Shown in pieces: positions 1-8,537 of a stretch of 64,000 bases of DNA; within the stretch, counting starts at the first letter, position 1; each line of letters starts with the position of its first letter. Made by a program: the position numbers and the translations under genes. Under the pieces are notes generated by a model. It ran no database searches and was not told where the DNA came from. It saw only the letters and a program-made list of their open reading frames with translations. The DNA comes from CAZGRP01 sp964527995 (GTDB taxonomy: Bacteria; Zhuqueibacterota; Zhuqueibacteria; Oceanimicrobiales; CAZGRP01). Location: NCBI GenBank assembly GCA_964527995.1, contig CAZGRP010000023.1, forward strand, positions 1 to 64,000, in the 5' to 3' direction.

Positions 1-2970
1 CCCCGTTTCACCAAAACCGCCAAGACCACCGGCACAACCGTCAAGCGCACCATCTGCACGTTCTGCTCCTGCGGCTGCGGTATGCTGGCATTCGTGAAAG
101 ACGGCAAGCTTCGCAGCCTGGAGGGGGACTACGACAATCCCATCAACGAGGGAACGCTGTGCAGCAAGGGCGCAGCAGCGGCCGAGCTGTCCCGCCATCG
201 GGACCGACTGACGCAGCCGCTCTACCGGGCGCCGCGTTCGGTCGAATGGCAGCCCGTGGAGTGGGATTGGGCCCTCGACAGCATCGCCCGGAAGGTCGTT
301 GCGTTGCGAAAGAACAACTGGCGGGCGACCGAGCGTGTCGACGGCCGTCCAGTGCCGGCAAACCGCACCGATGCCCTGGCCTTTATCGGCGGCGCCATCA
401 ATACCAATGAGGAGGCCTATCTCTACAAGAAAATGGCGACGCTGCTCGGCACCTACTACGTCGAACACCAGGCGCGCATATGACACAGTTCGACGGTCCC
501 AGGTCTGGGATCTTCGTTCGGATTCGGTGCAAGCACCAATCACTACAAGGATTTCAAGAACAGCCGCTGCATTCTGATCGAAGGGAACAACACGGCCGAG
601 AACCACCCGATGGGGATGAAGTGGGTGCTCGAGGCGCAGCAGGCGGGCGCTGTCGTCATCGTTGTCGACCCGAAGTTCAACCGCACCGCTGCCCATGCCG
701 ACCTGTTCGTGCGCATTCGGCCGGGTACGGACATCGCCTTCCAGGGGGCGCTGATCCGCTATGTCATCGAGCATGAGCTGTACGATGAGGACTATCTTCG
801 CCGGGCCACCAACGCCCTTTTCAAGGTGCGGCCCGATTTCGGTTTTGAGGAGGGCCTTTTCTCCGGCTTCGATCCTGACAGGGGGTATGACTCTTCGGCC
901 TGGGCCTATCAGGTCGGCGCGGACGGCGAACCTATCCTGGCGGCAGAGCTGGAGGAGCCGCATACCGTCTTCCGCACGGTGAAGGAGCATTTCTGGCGCT
1001 ACGATCTCGACACGGCTGCCGAAATCACAGGGGTGCCAAGCGGACAAATCCGCCAGGTTGCGGAGACCTTTGCCACCCGGCGACCGGGAACCATTCTCTA
1101 TGCTCTGGGTGCAACGCAGCACTCCAGCGGCGTGCAACAGATTCGCTGCTATGCCATCCTTCAATTGCTTCTCGGCAACATGGGGAAACCTGGAGGCGGC
1201 ATCGGTGCCAACCGCGGCGAGTCGAACGTTCAGGGGGCCACAGACATGGGGCTGGCGTGGAACTATCTTCCCGGCTATCTGCCGCCACCCATTCTGGCCG
1301 AGGAAACCCTGGTACAATACACCGATCGCGCCGGCGCCCTCAACCAGACCCGGCTGGTGAGTCAGCTCAAGGCCTGGTTTGGCAACGCCGCGGCGGAAGA
1401 GAACCGGTTTGGTTTCACGTGGCTTCCCAGGCTGCAGCCGGGGAAGAACCACTCGCTCTACTACATGCAGGATGCCATGCGCCGCGGTGAGGTGAAGTTT
1501 CTTATGGTGCTCGGCGAAAACCCGGCGGTGAGCAACGCCCACACATCGCTGCTGTTGAAATCTCTGGCGAGCCTGGAGATGCTGGTTTGCGTGGACCTGT
1601 TCGAGACCGAGACCGCCGCATTCTGGAAGGCCTATGACCTCGACCCGCAGGGGGTCGATACTGAGGTGTACCTGTTGCCGGCGGCGTCATTTCTGGAGAA
1701 ACCGGGCTCGCTCACCAACTCGGGCCGCTGGGTGCAGGCCCGCGAGCAGTGCCTGGCACCGCCTGGCCAGGCACGCAATGACCTGACGATCCTCGACGAC
1801 CTGTGGAAGCGCATCCGCAAGCTCGTCGCCGAAGAGGACGATCCCCACCCCGAACCGATCGTGCGGGCACAGTGGGACTACGGCTCGCCGCCGGAGTATG
1901 ACCGTGTCTGGCGGGAGATCAACGGCGTGGCTGAGCGTGATCTGGACCTGGGTGACCGAATCGTGCGCGCGGGCGATCCGATGCCTAGCGGTCGCTACCT
2001 GCGCGCCGATGGCAGTACTTCGGCCGGGAACTGGCTCTACACTGGCATCGTCGAAAAGAGGAGCGGCGCCCTGCATCTGCAGTCGCGAAATCGGGATCTC
2101 GCCGATCCCAGCGGCCTGGGCCTGCATCCCGGTTTTGCCTGGAGCTGGCCGGATAACACCCGCATCCTCTACAACCGCGGCTCTTGTGACTCTGATGGCC
2201 GTCCGCTCGACTCGCAGCGCCCCTTGGTTTGGTGGGAGTCGCGGGCGAGCGAGTGGCGCGGATACACGACGCCTGATGTTCCCGATCCGCAATGCGGTCC
2301 GGAGACTCCCGAGGGCCAGGTGGTGTTCCATCGCCTTGCTGAGGAGCGCGGCCGCCTGTTTCTGGCACCGTATGCCAGGCGCCGTGCCGGGGTGAGGCAG
2401 AAGGCGTCGGCGGTCCTGAAGGACGGTCCTCTGCCTGAACACTACGAGCCGGTAGAAGGGCTGGTCGGAAACCTGCTTCACCCTGAAGTCTCTTCCAATC
2501 CGCTGGCAGCCTACCGGCGCACCGACCAGCATCCCCCTGCGGGCACTCCGGAAGACTTCCCGGTGGTGTTGGTGACCGGCTTTCTGCACGAGATGTGGGG
2601 TGGCGGCGCCATGAGCCGGCGCATCTCGCGCCTGATCGAGGCGCATCCGGAACCCTTCCTGGAGTTGAGTGAAACACTGGCTGAACAAGTTGCTGTGAAG
2701 AACGGCCAGTGGCTTCGTGTCACCACAGCTCGAGGTGAGGTCCGGCTCAAGGCCGTAGTTACACCGAGAATGAAGCCGCTGCGTGCCGGCGGCCGCTTGA
2801 TCGAAGTCGTCTGGGCGCCCATGCATTACGGCCCCCTGGGTGATGCCACAGGAGCGTCGATCAATCGGCTTACCATTGACGCGCTCGAGCCGAATGTGGG
2901 CATCCAAGAGACCAAGGCATGTCTGTGCCGGGTAGAGAAGGAGGAGTCGCACGGGGATCGAAAAGCGTGA
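1..2970 (+). CDS. fdhA: Formate dehydrogenase alpha (catalytic) subunit, selenoprotein, 5' end outside window
   Basis: Molybdenum/tungsten bis-MGD formate dehydrogenase of the FdnG/FdoG type, oxidising formate to CO2. The reading frame is open from base 1; it starts with the N-terminal 4Fe-4S motif ICTFCSCGCG (about residues 18-27 of the visible part). Codon 161 (bases 481-483) is TGA, in the context QARI-Sec-HSSTVPGLGSSFG, the same place as the selenocysteine of E. coli FdoG/FdnG. The frame continues to 2970, giving about 989 visible residues of a roughly 1,020-residue family, so only the start and probably a Tat signal are missing. The end holds the molybdopterin dinucleotide-binding domain (about 850-980). 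Followed after 35 bases by the kinase-like gene and then the beta subunit. Confidence 0.95.
481..512 (+). promoter_or_regulatory. SECIS element for UGA(Sec) decoding in fdhA
   Basis: Directly 3' of the in-frame UGA the mRNA can form a hairpin: GGUCCCA (495-501) pairs with UGGGAUC (506-512), seven pairs with one G-U. The apical sequence AGGUCU matches the loop of the E. coli fdhF SECIS that SelB recognises, and GGUCUG (502-507) lies at the same distance from the UGA as I recall for fdhF (bases 22-27 counting U as 1). This supports selenocysteine insertion rather than a nonsense mutation. Confidence 0.88.
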
Positions 2971-3005
2971 CGATCTGATCAGTAACCAAGTTCAGGGAGA
3001 AAGAC

Positions 3006-3749
3006 ATGGGCAAGATCAGCAAGACCGTACATATGGAGCGGATGATGTTGCGGCAGGCGCGGCTGTGGGAGACACTTCGCAGGGCTGCGGAGGCCAAAGG
3101 GGTGCCGACTGGGGAGATGATGGGACCTTACATCGCCCTGTCGCGGGATTATGGCAGCGGTGGTGTTAAGGTGGCCAAGCGGCTAGAGGAGCGACTGGGC
3201 TGGAAAATGTATGACCAGGAGCTGGTGGACTTCATTGCTACGGAAGCCAACGTGAGGCGGGAGGTGGCGGCATCCTTCGATGAGAAGGCCCAGAACGAGA
3301 TCGAGGCGATGATCCGTCGCGCTTTCGATCGGAAAGCGCTGGACCCCGACCACTATCTCAAGCACCTGGCCACCGTCATCCTGACGATCGCCAAGCACGG
3401 CCGGGCTGTTTTCGTTGGTCGTGGCGCACGCTTTCTGCTGCCGCCGGAGCATGGTTTGCGTGTGAAGATCGCTGCACCGTTCGAGAAGCGGGTCGAGAAC
3501 ATCATGCGGATGGAGGGCATCGATCGGGAGCAAGCCAAGCGGCTTGTGCAGCAGCGGCATGAGGAACGACATGGCTTTATCCAGCAATATTTTCGCCGTG
3601 ACCCGGATGATCCGGATTATCTCGATTTGATGATCAACACGGCCTTCCTTTCCATCGAGGCGGCCACAGAGCTGTGCATCCAGGCCCTGGTGCAGAAGCT
3701 CGGAACGGGTGTCCTGGAGCAGCCTCCGAGTGCCGAGGAACCGGCGTGA
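3006..3749 (+). CDS. Cytidylate-kinase-like (P-loop kinase fold) protein
   Basis: 247 residues. After a 40-residue N-terminal extension comes YIALSRDYGSGGVKVAKRLEERLG, which resembles the P-loop region of the cytidylate kinase-like family (Pfam Cytidylate_kin2), although the canonical GxxGxGKS is replaced by DYGSGGVK. VFVGRGARFLL and KIAAPFEKRVENIMRMEGI are further family hallmarks. Start at ATG 3006 has GGGAGAAAG just upstream. It lies between the alpha and beta subunit genes of formate dehydrogenase and its stop overlaps the GTG of the beta gene (GTGA), so translation is probably coupled. The substrate is unknown; a role in maturation or regulation of the dehydrogenase is only an inference. 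Confidence 0.8.
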   Translation: MGKISKTVHMERMMLRQARLWETLRRAAEAKGVPTGEMMGPYIALSRDYGSGGVKVAKRLEERLGWKMYDQELVDFIATEANVRREVAASFDEKAQNEIEAMIRRAFDRKALDPDHYLKHLATVILTIAKHGRAVFVGRGARFLLPPEHGLRVKIAAPFEKRVENIMRMEGIDREQAKRLVQQRHEERHGFIQQYFRRDPDDPDYLDLMINTAFLSIEAATELCIQALVQKLGTGVLEQPPSAEEPA

Positions 3750-4525
3750 TTGCGGCAACGAAAGCGGCCCCACTGGTCGGCCGGAAGTTCGAGCGCGTCA
3801 GCATGTTCCTGGATCTGTCGAAGTGCATCGGCTGTCGCGCCTGCCAGGTCGCCTGCAAGGAGTGGAACGATTTGCCGCACGAAGTGACCGTGCAAGTCGG
3901 TTCTTACCAGAACCCGAAGAGCCTCTCCGGGGATACCTGGAAGCAGGTCAAGTTCATCGAAAAAAGCCGCGGAGACCAGGAACCGGTGTGGCTGTTTTAC
4001 AGCGACTCCTGCAAGCACTGCGCGCGTGCCCCGTGCCTGGACGCCTGCCCTACCGGGGCGATTTTTCGAACCGATGAGGGCATCATCCAGATCGATGAGA
4101 ATGTCTGCAACGGCAACCAGCACTGCGTCATGGCCTGCCCGTTCGATGTCATCCGCATCAACACCCGGACGCGTTTGGCGGCAAAATGCACCTTCTGCCA
4201 GGACCGTCTGGAGATCGGCATGGAGCCCGCCTGCGCCAAGGTCTGTCCCACGGACTGTATCGAATTTGGAGAGAGGGATGAGTTGCTGCAGGCGGCCGAC
4301 TACCGCCGGCGGCAACTCAGGGCGCGCGGTGAGCGGGTGCAACTTTATGGAGAGAACGAACTCGGTGGGCTGGGTGTCTTCTACCTGTTGCAGGACCAGC
4401 CCGAGACCTACGGTCTGCCAGCTCTTCCCAAAAGGCCGGTGAAGTTGCTATTGCCGGCGGCCGCCACCACCGCCGCCATCGCCCTCGGTTTGACGGTGGC
4501 GCTCTTTTTCATCCTCGCGGTCTGA
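3746..4525 (+). CDS. fdhB: Formate dehydrogenase iron-sulfur (beta) subunit
   Basis: Ferredoxin-like electron-transfer subunit, about 259 residues, of the FdnH/FdoH family. Four cysteine clusters are visible: CIGCRACQVACKEW near residue 27, CKHCARAPCLDAC near 90, CNGNQHCVMACP near 125 and CTFCQ plus CAKVCPTDC near 150-170. The C-terminus has one hydrophobic segment (about residues 232-258), as in membrane-anchored beta subunits. I chose GTG 3746, which overlaps the upstream stop and follows GAGGAA; ATG 3803 just before the first cluster is an alternative. No cytochrome b gamma subunit follows, so the membrane or electron acceptor partner must be elsewhere. Confidence 0.9.
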   Translation: MIAATKAAPLVGRKFERVSMFLDLSKCIGCRACQVACKEWNDLPHEVTVQVGSYQNPKSLSGDTWKQVKFIEKSRGDQEPVWLFYSDSCKHCARAPCLDACPTGAIFRTDEGIIQIDENVCNGNQHCVMACPFDVIRINTRTRLAAKCTFCQDRLEIGMEPACAKVCPTDCIEFGERDELLQAADYRRRQLRARGERVQLYGENELGGLGVFYLLQDQPETYGLPALPKRPVKLLLPAAATTAAIALGLTVALFFILAV

Positions 4526-4896
4526 ATAGAAGTTCGATGCGTCCTCTCTCTGGCACCCCGCTGTCCTTGCTCTAACCCCTGAAGAAACAACACATCGCGT
4601 TCGTTCTTCTCGGTTTCCCTGAAATCGGCGTCGGCGTTGGGCTGGTATGTCTTTTGCAGCTCAACCTGGCTCACCGCGGCCTCGCGGATCTTGCGCTACG
4701 GACGGCCGTGGTCCACGACGGCGGCTCCGATGACAGGGGCGCGTCGTGGTTCTTGTCGATCGGCTTCGGTCTCACGCTTTTCAGCTCCGGGATCGGGGTT
4801 GGCTGCTTCCGCGCCACAGACCGTCCAACAGGCACATCCGGCATGGACCAAGAGGGTCCTTGTGCCGATCCTATAAGTACACAGGGAGGTTGTACG
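4526..4896. other. Intergenic stretch without a recognised gene
   Basis: About 370 bases between the formate dehydrogenase beta gene and the NTF2-like gene. Open frames here give no recognisable protein and lack convincing ribosome-binding sites. No strong terminator hairpin or tRNA-like structure is apparent. Confidence 0.5.
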
Positions 4897-5289
4897 ATGT
4901 CTCCAGAACTGAACAAGGCGCTCATTCGCCGAATCGTGGACGAGGTCTGCAACCAGCGACGGCTGCAGGCTGCGGCGGATCTGTTTGCAGCGAGCGTGCT
5001 CGAGCGGGCTCAGAAAGACGGGGTTCTGAACCTTATCTGTTGTCCCGATCTCCAGGTCTGGATCGAATGCATGGTGGCAGAGGCGGATATGGTGGCGGTC
5101 CGCTACTCCGCACGTGCTTCAATACCGCGGTTGGGCCTGGGCGACGACGACCGCGGCAAAAGGATCACGTGGACCGGGATGGCCATGGCCCGGATCGCCG
5201 GCGGCAAGGTGGTCGATTACTGGCTCGAAGTGAACATGCTGAATATCGCTCAGCAGCTTCACGCTGGCTCCAGGGTGGCCGTGCGGTAG
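4897..5289 (+). CDS. SnoaL/NTF2-like small protein
   Basis: 130 residues beginning MSPELNKALIRRIVDEV. An N-terminal helix, then the pattern of a cone-shaped alpha+beta NTF2-like domain: MVAEADMVAVRYSARAS, followed by KRITWTGMAMARIAGGKVVDYWLEVN, the typical last strands of SnoaL/ester-cyclase-like proteins. ATG 4897 is preceded by GGGAGG at a good distance; the longer upstream frame reads into low-quality sequence. The family includes isomerases, cyclases and ligand-binding proteins, so no substrate can be named. Confidence 0.72.
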   Translation: MSPELNKALIRRIVDEVCNQRRLQAAADLFAASVLERAQKDGVLNLICCPDLQVWIECMVAEADMVAVRYSARASIPRLGLGDDDRGKRITWTGMAMARIAGGKVVDYWLEVNMLNIAQQLHAGSRVAVR

Positions 5290-5304
5290 GCTGAGGCCGT
5301 CTGT

Positions 5305-5495
5305 TCACCCGACGATTCCACACCTTCCGCCTTTTTGGCTGCGAGGGCGGGGGTAAGTTGCCCCCGGCCCGCGATGGGCCAAGACTTCGATGCAGACCTG
5401 GTGAGATTTCTGTCGGTACGGCGACACCGTAAACCTGAGGAGGCGAGAAGGAGAACATCCTTCTACAATAATTCTCTGCTCCACGGACACCCATC
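5305..5495 (+). other. Intergenic region with several short hairpins
   Basis: No gene seen. The plus-strand RNA could fold into consecutive hairpins: CGGGGG (5348-5353) with CCCCCG (5361-5366), then GGCCC/GGGCC around 5366-5380, then TACGG/CCGTA around 5415-5430, ending in the terminator at 5496-5530. It may simply be the 3' untranslated region of the NTF2-like gene; it matches no riboswitch consensus I know. Confidence 0.3.
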
Positions 5496-5530
5496 GGCCC
5501 CCTCCAACCGCACTTGGCGAGGGGGCCTTT
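5496..5530 (+). terminator. Rho-independent terminator between convergent genes
   Basis: GGCCCCCTC (5496-5504) and GAGGGGGCC (5519-5527) form a perfect nine-base-pair stem with a 14-base loop, followed by TTT. It sits between the plus-strand NTF2-like gene and the convergent minus-strand cupredoxin-like gene. Confidence 0.75.
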
Positions 5531-5557
5531 GTCATCGTGGGCGGGTTCAGTTTGCAG

Positions 5558-6067
5558 CTACTTGCCGCCTCGCCCCTTGGGTCGAATGACGAAATCCACT
5601 TCCGCCGGCTGATCGGCCGCCACCGTGACCGGCTTCTTCATTTCTCCCAGCGCCTCGTGCCAGGCATGCAGTGTGTACGTGCCTGGAGGAAGGTCCGAAA
5701 TGGTAAATCGGCCGTTCTCATCGGTCACCGCGTAATAGGGCTGATCCTTCAGCAACACCACGTAGCCTTTCATCCAACTGTGAACGTCGCACCGGAGCAT
5801 GACGACTCCCGGCGTTGTGAGCTTGCGCTGCAATTCTTTCCTGAATTTCGGCTGTGCCATGTTGAACAGTGTCTCTTTGCCCTGGTAGGCGTGAATGTTG
5901 TGGAGGATGCCGTCTTGGTTGAGAACGGTCAAGTCGATGCCGTCGGGGCCGATCTGAGCGACCTGGAAATGGGGCTTGTAGATGCAGCCCGTTTGCTCGA
6001 CGGTCGCGGAGGTCTGCGGCGCGGCTGCCTTGCCACTGCTGACGCCTTCGACGGTGATCAGCAGCCT
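5558..6067 (-). pseudogene. Cupredoxin/carboxypeptidase-regulatory-like periplasmic protein, N-terminally truncated
   Basis: The frame is open from a stop at 6068-6070 to 5558 (169 codons) but has no ATG or GTG, and the first TTG (5932) lies inside the conserved domain. The readable protein contains TVEQTGCIYKPHF, NQDGILHNIHAY, CDVHSWMKGYVVL and DENGRFTISDLPPGTYTL: a metal-binding cupredoxin-like core and a C-terminal beta-sandwich. It is a paralogue of the intact protein at 53717-54316, against which it lacks the signal peptide and first strands. It is either a decayed gene or a sequence error near 6068. The neighbouring cytochrome gene is also interrupted. Confidence 0.7.
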
Positions 6068-6115
6068 TTATAACGAAAACCGGCTGGGCGGGAAAATGAG
6101 TTCTGGCGCCAGGCT

Positions 6116-6664
6116 CTAGCGCTTGGTGGCCATGCTGCCACCTACCTGCACTTCCTCGCCGTTGCTAAGCGAAGCGACATAGGCGGCCAGATAGAACGAC
6201 TCTGGGCTGTTGAGCGGCAGCCTCTTGCCTCCCATAGACATGCGGATGCAGTTGTTGTGCATCTGTTGCAGGGTAATGACCGCGTCGTTGGGGATCTTGT
6301 ACTTCGGAAATGTACTGGCTGCGCCGACCAGGCTGGGGATTGGCAGCCTACAGCTGCGCTTGGGCACCTGCGCCTCGCCACCGGTGGTGCCGCCGCCCGG
6401 GTGGCAGGAGTTGCAAGAGAGGCCGTTCGAACCCGCCCCGGTTTTGGGGTCGTTGAAGAGTTCCCTTCCTCATTGCAAGGCAGCAGCCTGCTTGCTCATG
6501 ACGTACTGCCTCATCTCATCGGGCTGCATCCCCATCACCTGGTCCATATTGACCATGGCGTTCATCAGGTCGCCCATGCCCATCATTTTCGCCATCGTGC
6601 TGCACGACCAGGCGCCGAGGGCGATGAGGGCCAGACTTGCGAAAAGCCACACTCGTCTTTGCAT
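6116..6664 (-). pseudogene. Monohaem c-type cytochrome lipoprotein interrupted by an in-frame TGA
   Basis: ATG 6664 follows a strong AGGAGG and opens a lipoprotein-type signal (ALGAWSCS). After 64 codons the frame meets TGA (bases 6470-6472), then continues in the same frame as GRELFNDPKTGAGSNGLSCNSCHPGGGTTGG and on to a TAG at 6116-6118. CNSCH is a c-haem motif, and GRELFND is the usual start of the cytochrome domain, so both halves are one gene of 183 codons. A change of CGA to TGA is the simplest explanation. Sec insertion is unlikely: the hairpin downstream (CCCC/GGGG) does not carry the SECIS loop. Confidence 0.75.
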
Positions 6665-6752
6665 GGGACCTCCTGTTTTTGGGTGGGTAGTTGCTCCGGC
6701 TGGAAAGGGTTTGGGTACTGAACGCGGGCGGCATGGCGCCATCAAAGAATAA

Positions 6753-6785
6753 GGACCGGGGGCGCCACTCTCGCGCCTCCGGTCC
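6753..6785 (-). terminator. Hairpin terminator downstream of the small membrane protein gene
   Basis: GGACCGGGGGCGC (6753-6765) pairs with GCGCCTCCGGTCC (6773-6785), thirteen pairs with one wobble and a seven-base loop. On the minus strand it is followed by a T-rich run. It separates the gene ending at 6800 from the cytochrome gene starting at 6664. Confidence 0.65.
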
Positions 6786-6799
6786 CTTTGATCCTCAGC

Positions 6800-7258
6800 T
6801 TATCGGCTGAATGCCGGCTGGCTGGTCTCACTGCTCTTGGCTCCCGCCAGGCCGTACACGGCGCCGAGCACTGCACCGTACACGAGGTGGCCCAACAGGC
6901 TGCCCATCACCACCATCACCGGGGCTGGAGTGTTACTGGCGAAGAAGCCGGCGCCCATCACGGGGTTGACCATGATTTGCGCGAGCAGCCAGGGGAACAG
7001 ACCATAGAGTGCGCCGCGGAGAGCACTTGCTCCCGGCAGGCGATCCAGAAAGACGTAAACGTAAATCAGGCCGAGGGTGACGCCGATGATGAAATGGATG
7101 GTCCAGCCGAGGGCGACCGGGATTCCCATGAAGTTCGCCAGCATGTTGCCAATCGGCATCTTCGGCATCCCCATCATGGGAGCCGTCAACAGAAGCAGGG
7201 TCATAACGGCTGTGGCAGCTAGCCCAGCCAGAATTGCGCGGCCGATGTTTTTATTCAT
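6800..7258 (-). CDS. Small multi-spanning membrane protein (DUF6789-like)
   Basis: 152 residues beginning MNKNIGRAILAGLAATAVMT. About four hydrophobic segments, with Gly- and Met-rich loops (PMMGMPKMPIGNML) and the glycine-rich end LGHLVYGAVLGAVYGL seen in a widespread family of uncharacterised bacterial membrane proteins. ATG 7258 has AGGAGG at ideal spacing; an in-frame upstream extension to 7534 crosses the promoter and is not credible. Its promoter carries a CRP/CooA-type palindrome, so it is a likely target of the regulator encoded just upstream. Function unknown. Confidence 0.75.
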   Translation of the reverse strand: MNKNIGRAILAGLAATAVMTLLLLTAPMMGMPKMPIGNMLANFMGIPVALGWTIHFIIGVTLGLIYVYVFLDRLPGASALRGALYGLFPWLLAQIMVNPVMGAGFFASNTPAPVMVVMGSLLGHLVYGAVLGAVYGLAGAKSSETSQPAFSR

Positions 7259-7337
7259 CGTGGCCTCCTTTGTGTGTTTTGTGAGAGCTTCTTTGTGACT
7301 GTGCTGTGTGAAACCGTTTGCGCGGTTCAAAATTAAA

Positions 7338-7380
7338 ACAATAGCACCGTCCGCAAAAAGTGTCGTCCGCACGACACTTT
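7338..7380 (-). promoter_or_regulatory. Class II activator operator and -10 element (CRP/CooA type)
   Basis: AAAGTGTCGT (7357-7366) and ACGACACTTT (7371-7380) form a perfect 24-base palindrome with a CCGC centre. Its core TGTCG-N6-CGACA matches the consensus of the CO sensor CooA and is a variant of the CRP site. On the minus strand the -10 TATTGT (7343-7338), with an extended TG, puts the palindrome centre near -38 to -41, the class II position. The adjacent CRP/FNR regulator is the obvious candidate to bind it. Confidence 0.65.
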
Positions 7381-7445
7381 GCAAGAAAACAGGAAAATAA
7401 CAGGAAAAGAAGAGGAGAGGGACCAGAACAGCGAGATGCTGGGGG

Positions 7446-8156
7446 TTAGCTTGATGCGACTGCCGGGTAACGCGGTCGTAGAATGGTGAGTTGTTTCGAA
7501 GTGAATTGGATGGTACCTTCTCTACGCAGATCATTCAGGATGGCGGCGACCGTCTGGCGGCTTGTTCCGGTAAGGTGGGCGATCTCTTCCTGAGAGAGGA
7601 ACTTCGAAACCGTAATCTTCTGATTTCGAATCCGGCCGTAGTTTTCTGCAAATCGGAAGACGAACTCGACGACCCGGGCGCGGGCATCTTTGAAAAGCAA
7701 GTCCTCCAGCTTGGATTCGGCCTTGCGCAGTTTGAGGCCGATGAGTTTCAGCATGCGAAAATTGAGACCTGGATTCTCGCGCAGGAATTGCACGAACTCG
7801 CCTTTCTTCATCGAGCAAAGCAGCACGTCGTCGAGCGCCTGGGCGATCTCGACGTAGTCATCTTCGCCGTCGTCGACTAGGCAGAGCTCTCCGAAGAGTT
7901 CACCCGGACCGATCACATCCAGGATGGTCTCGCGTCCCTCGACGGAGAGGCGAACGATCTTGACGTGGCCGCTTTTCAGAAAGTAGATTTTCTGGGTTTG
8001 CGATTCGGGGAAATAGATGGCCTGGCGTTTTCGTAGCCGCGTCATGACCGTGCGGTCGGCGAGCTGCTTGAGAGATTCGTCGCTCAGACCTTCAAGGATG
8101 TTGATATTGCGCAGATGCCAGAGCTTGGTCTTTTCCGCCGCCTCTCGTGTCTCCAT
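7446..8156 (-). CDS. CRP/FNR-family transcriptional regulator
   Basis: 236 residues. An N-terminal cyclic-nucleotide-binding-type beta-roll (about 15-125, with GHVKIVRLSVEGRETIL and GELFGELCLVDDGEDDY), a dimerisation helix, then a winged HTH (about 165-228) with FLSQEEIAHLTGTSRQTVAAILNDLRREGTI; SRQTV is the recognition helix. FNR-type cysteines are not seen in the N-terminus, so an oxygen-labile 4Fe-4S cluster is unlikely. The ligand cannot be read from sequence; haem or another small molecule is possible given the CooA-like operator next door. ATG 8156 follows GGAGG. Start of a minus-strand unit that faces the membrane protein gene. Confidence 0.88.
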   Translation of the reverse strand: METREAAEKTKLWHLRNINILEGLSDESLKQLADRTVMTRLRKRQAIYFPESQTQKIYFLKSGHVKIVRLSVEGRETILDVIGPGELFGELCLVDDGEDDYVEIAQALDDVLLCSMKKGEFVQFLRENPGLNFRMLKLIGLKLRKAESKLEDLLFKDARARVVEFVFRFAENYGRIRNQKITVSKFLSQEEIAHLTGTSRQTVAAILNDLRREGTIQFTSKQLTILRPRYPAVASS

Positions 8157-8284
8157 TGGCTTCCTCCAGTGGTCGCTATGCCCTCAGCTAAACTCATCGT
8201 TTCTAACAGGATCAACGCTCCTTTTATTTCCCCGTGCGGACGAGCCGGCAGCCAGAGGCAGAGATTCGGCAATCGTAGAACCAG

Positions 8285-8440
8285 CTCAGGCGGTGCCGGA
8301 GAGATAAAGTCGCGCGTTCCACACAGGTTCGAGGACGGTCAAGAGGAAACCAGGGGGATCCGATGCCTCAGGCAACTGCTGCCGCAAGGACGGTAAGCAG
8401 AGCCCGCCACATGCCAGCTCGGATCGGAGTGGGCATTTTT
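8285..8440 (+). ncRNA. Candidate structured leader RNA with intrinsic terminator
   Basis: The 380 bases between the divergent CRP gene and the Cys-rich ORF hold no gene, but the plus strand has internal hairpins (TGCC/GGCA near 8364-8374; CTGCT/AGCAG near 8377-8401) and ends in a strong terminator placed just before an ORF with its own terminator. ATGCC near 8363 repeats the terminator's left arm and could pair with its right arm, an antiterminator geometry. It matches no riboswitch family that I can name. Confidence 0.3.
8411..8440 (+). terminator. Intrinsic terminator or attenuator before the Cys-rich ORF
   Basis: ATGCCAGCTC (8411-8420) pairs with GAGTGGGCAT (8427-8436) with one mismatch and one wobble, followed directly by TTTTT. 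No plus-strand gene lies upstream, so it must end a short RNA or attenuate transcription into the downstream ORF. Confidence 0.7.
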
Positions 8441-8537
8441 CGCGGCGTTCTTGGGGGAACAAAACAGGGGAGGACTGTTGTTGAGATGCTCAAATCAGCA
8501 AGGAATCCGACCCTCCTTATACTTTCGAATCGAGATC

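Noticed and set aside
1687..2952. 421-codon open frame on the minus strand
   Set aside because: Antisense shadow of formate dehydrogenase alpha; low-complexity composition, no family resemblance.
6470..6472. Second selenocysteine codon in the cytochrome gene
   Set aside because: No SECIS-like hairpin with the GGU loop follows, and selenocysteine is not expected at this site between the signal region and the cytochrome domain.
8300..8420. Glycine riboswitch resemblance (CTCAGGCAA ... AGGAC)
   Set aside because: The 3' half looks similar, but the conserved CCGAAGG-GCAA element of the 5' half is missing and no glycine-related gene follows.
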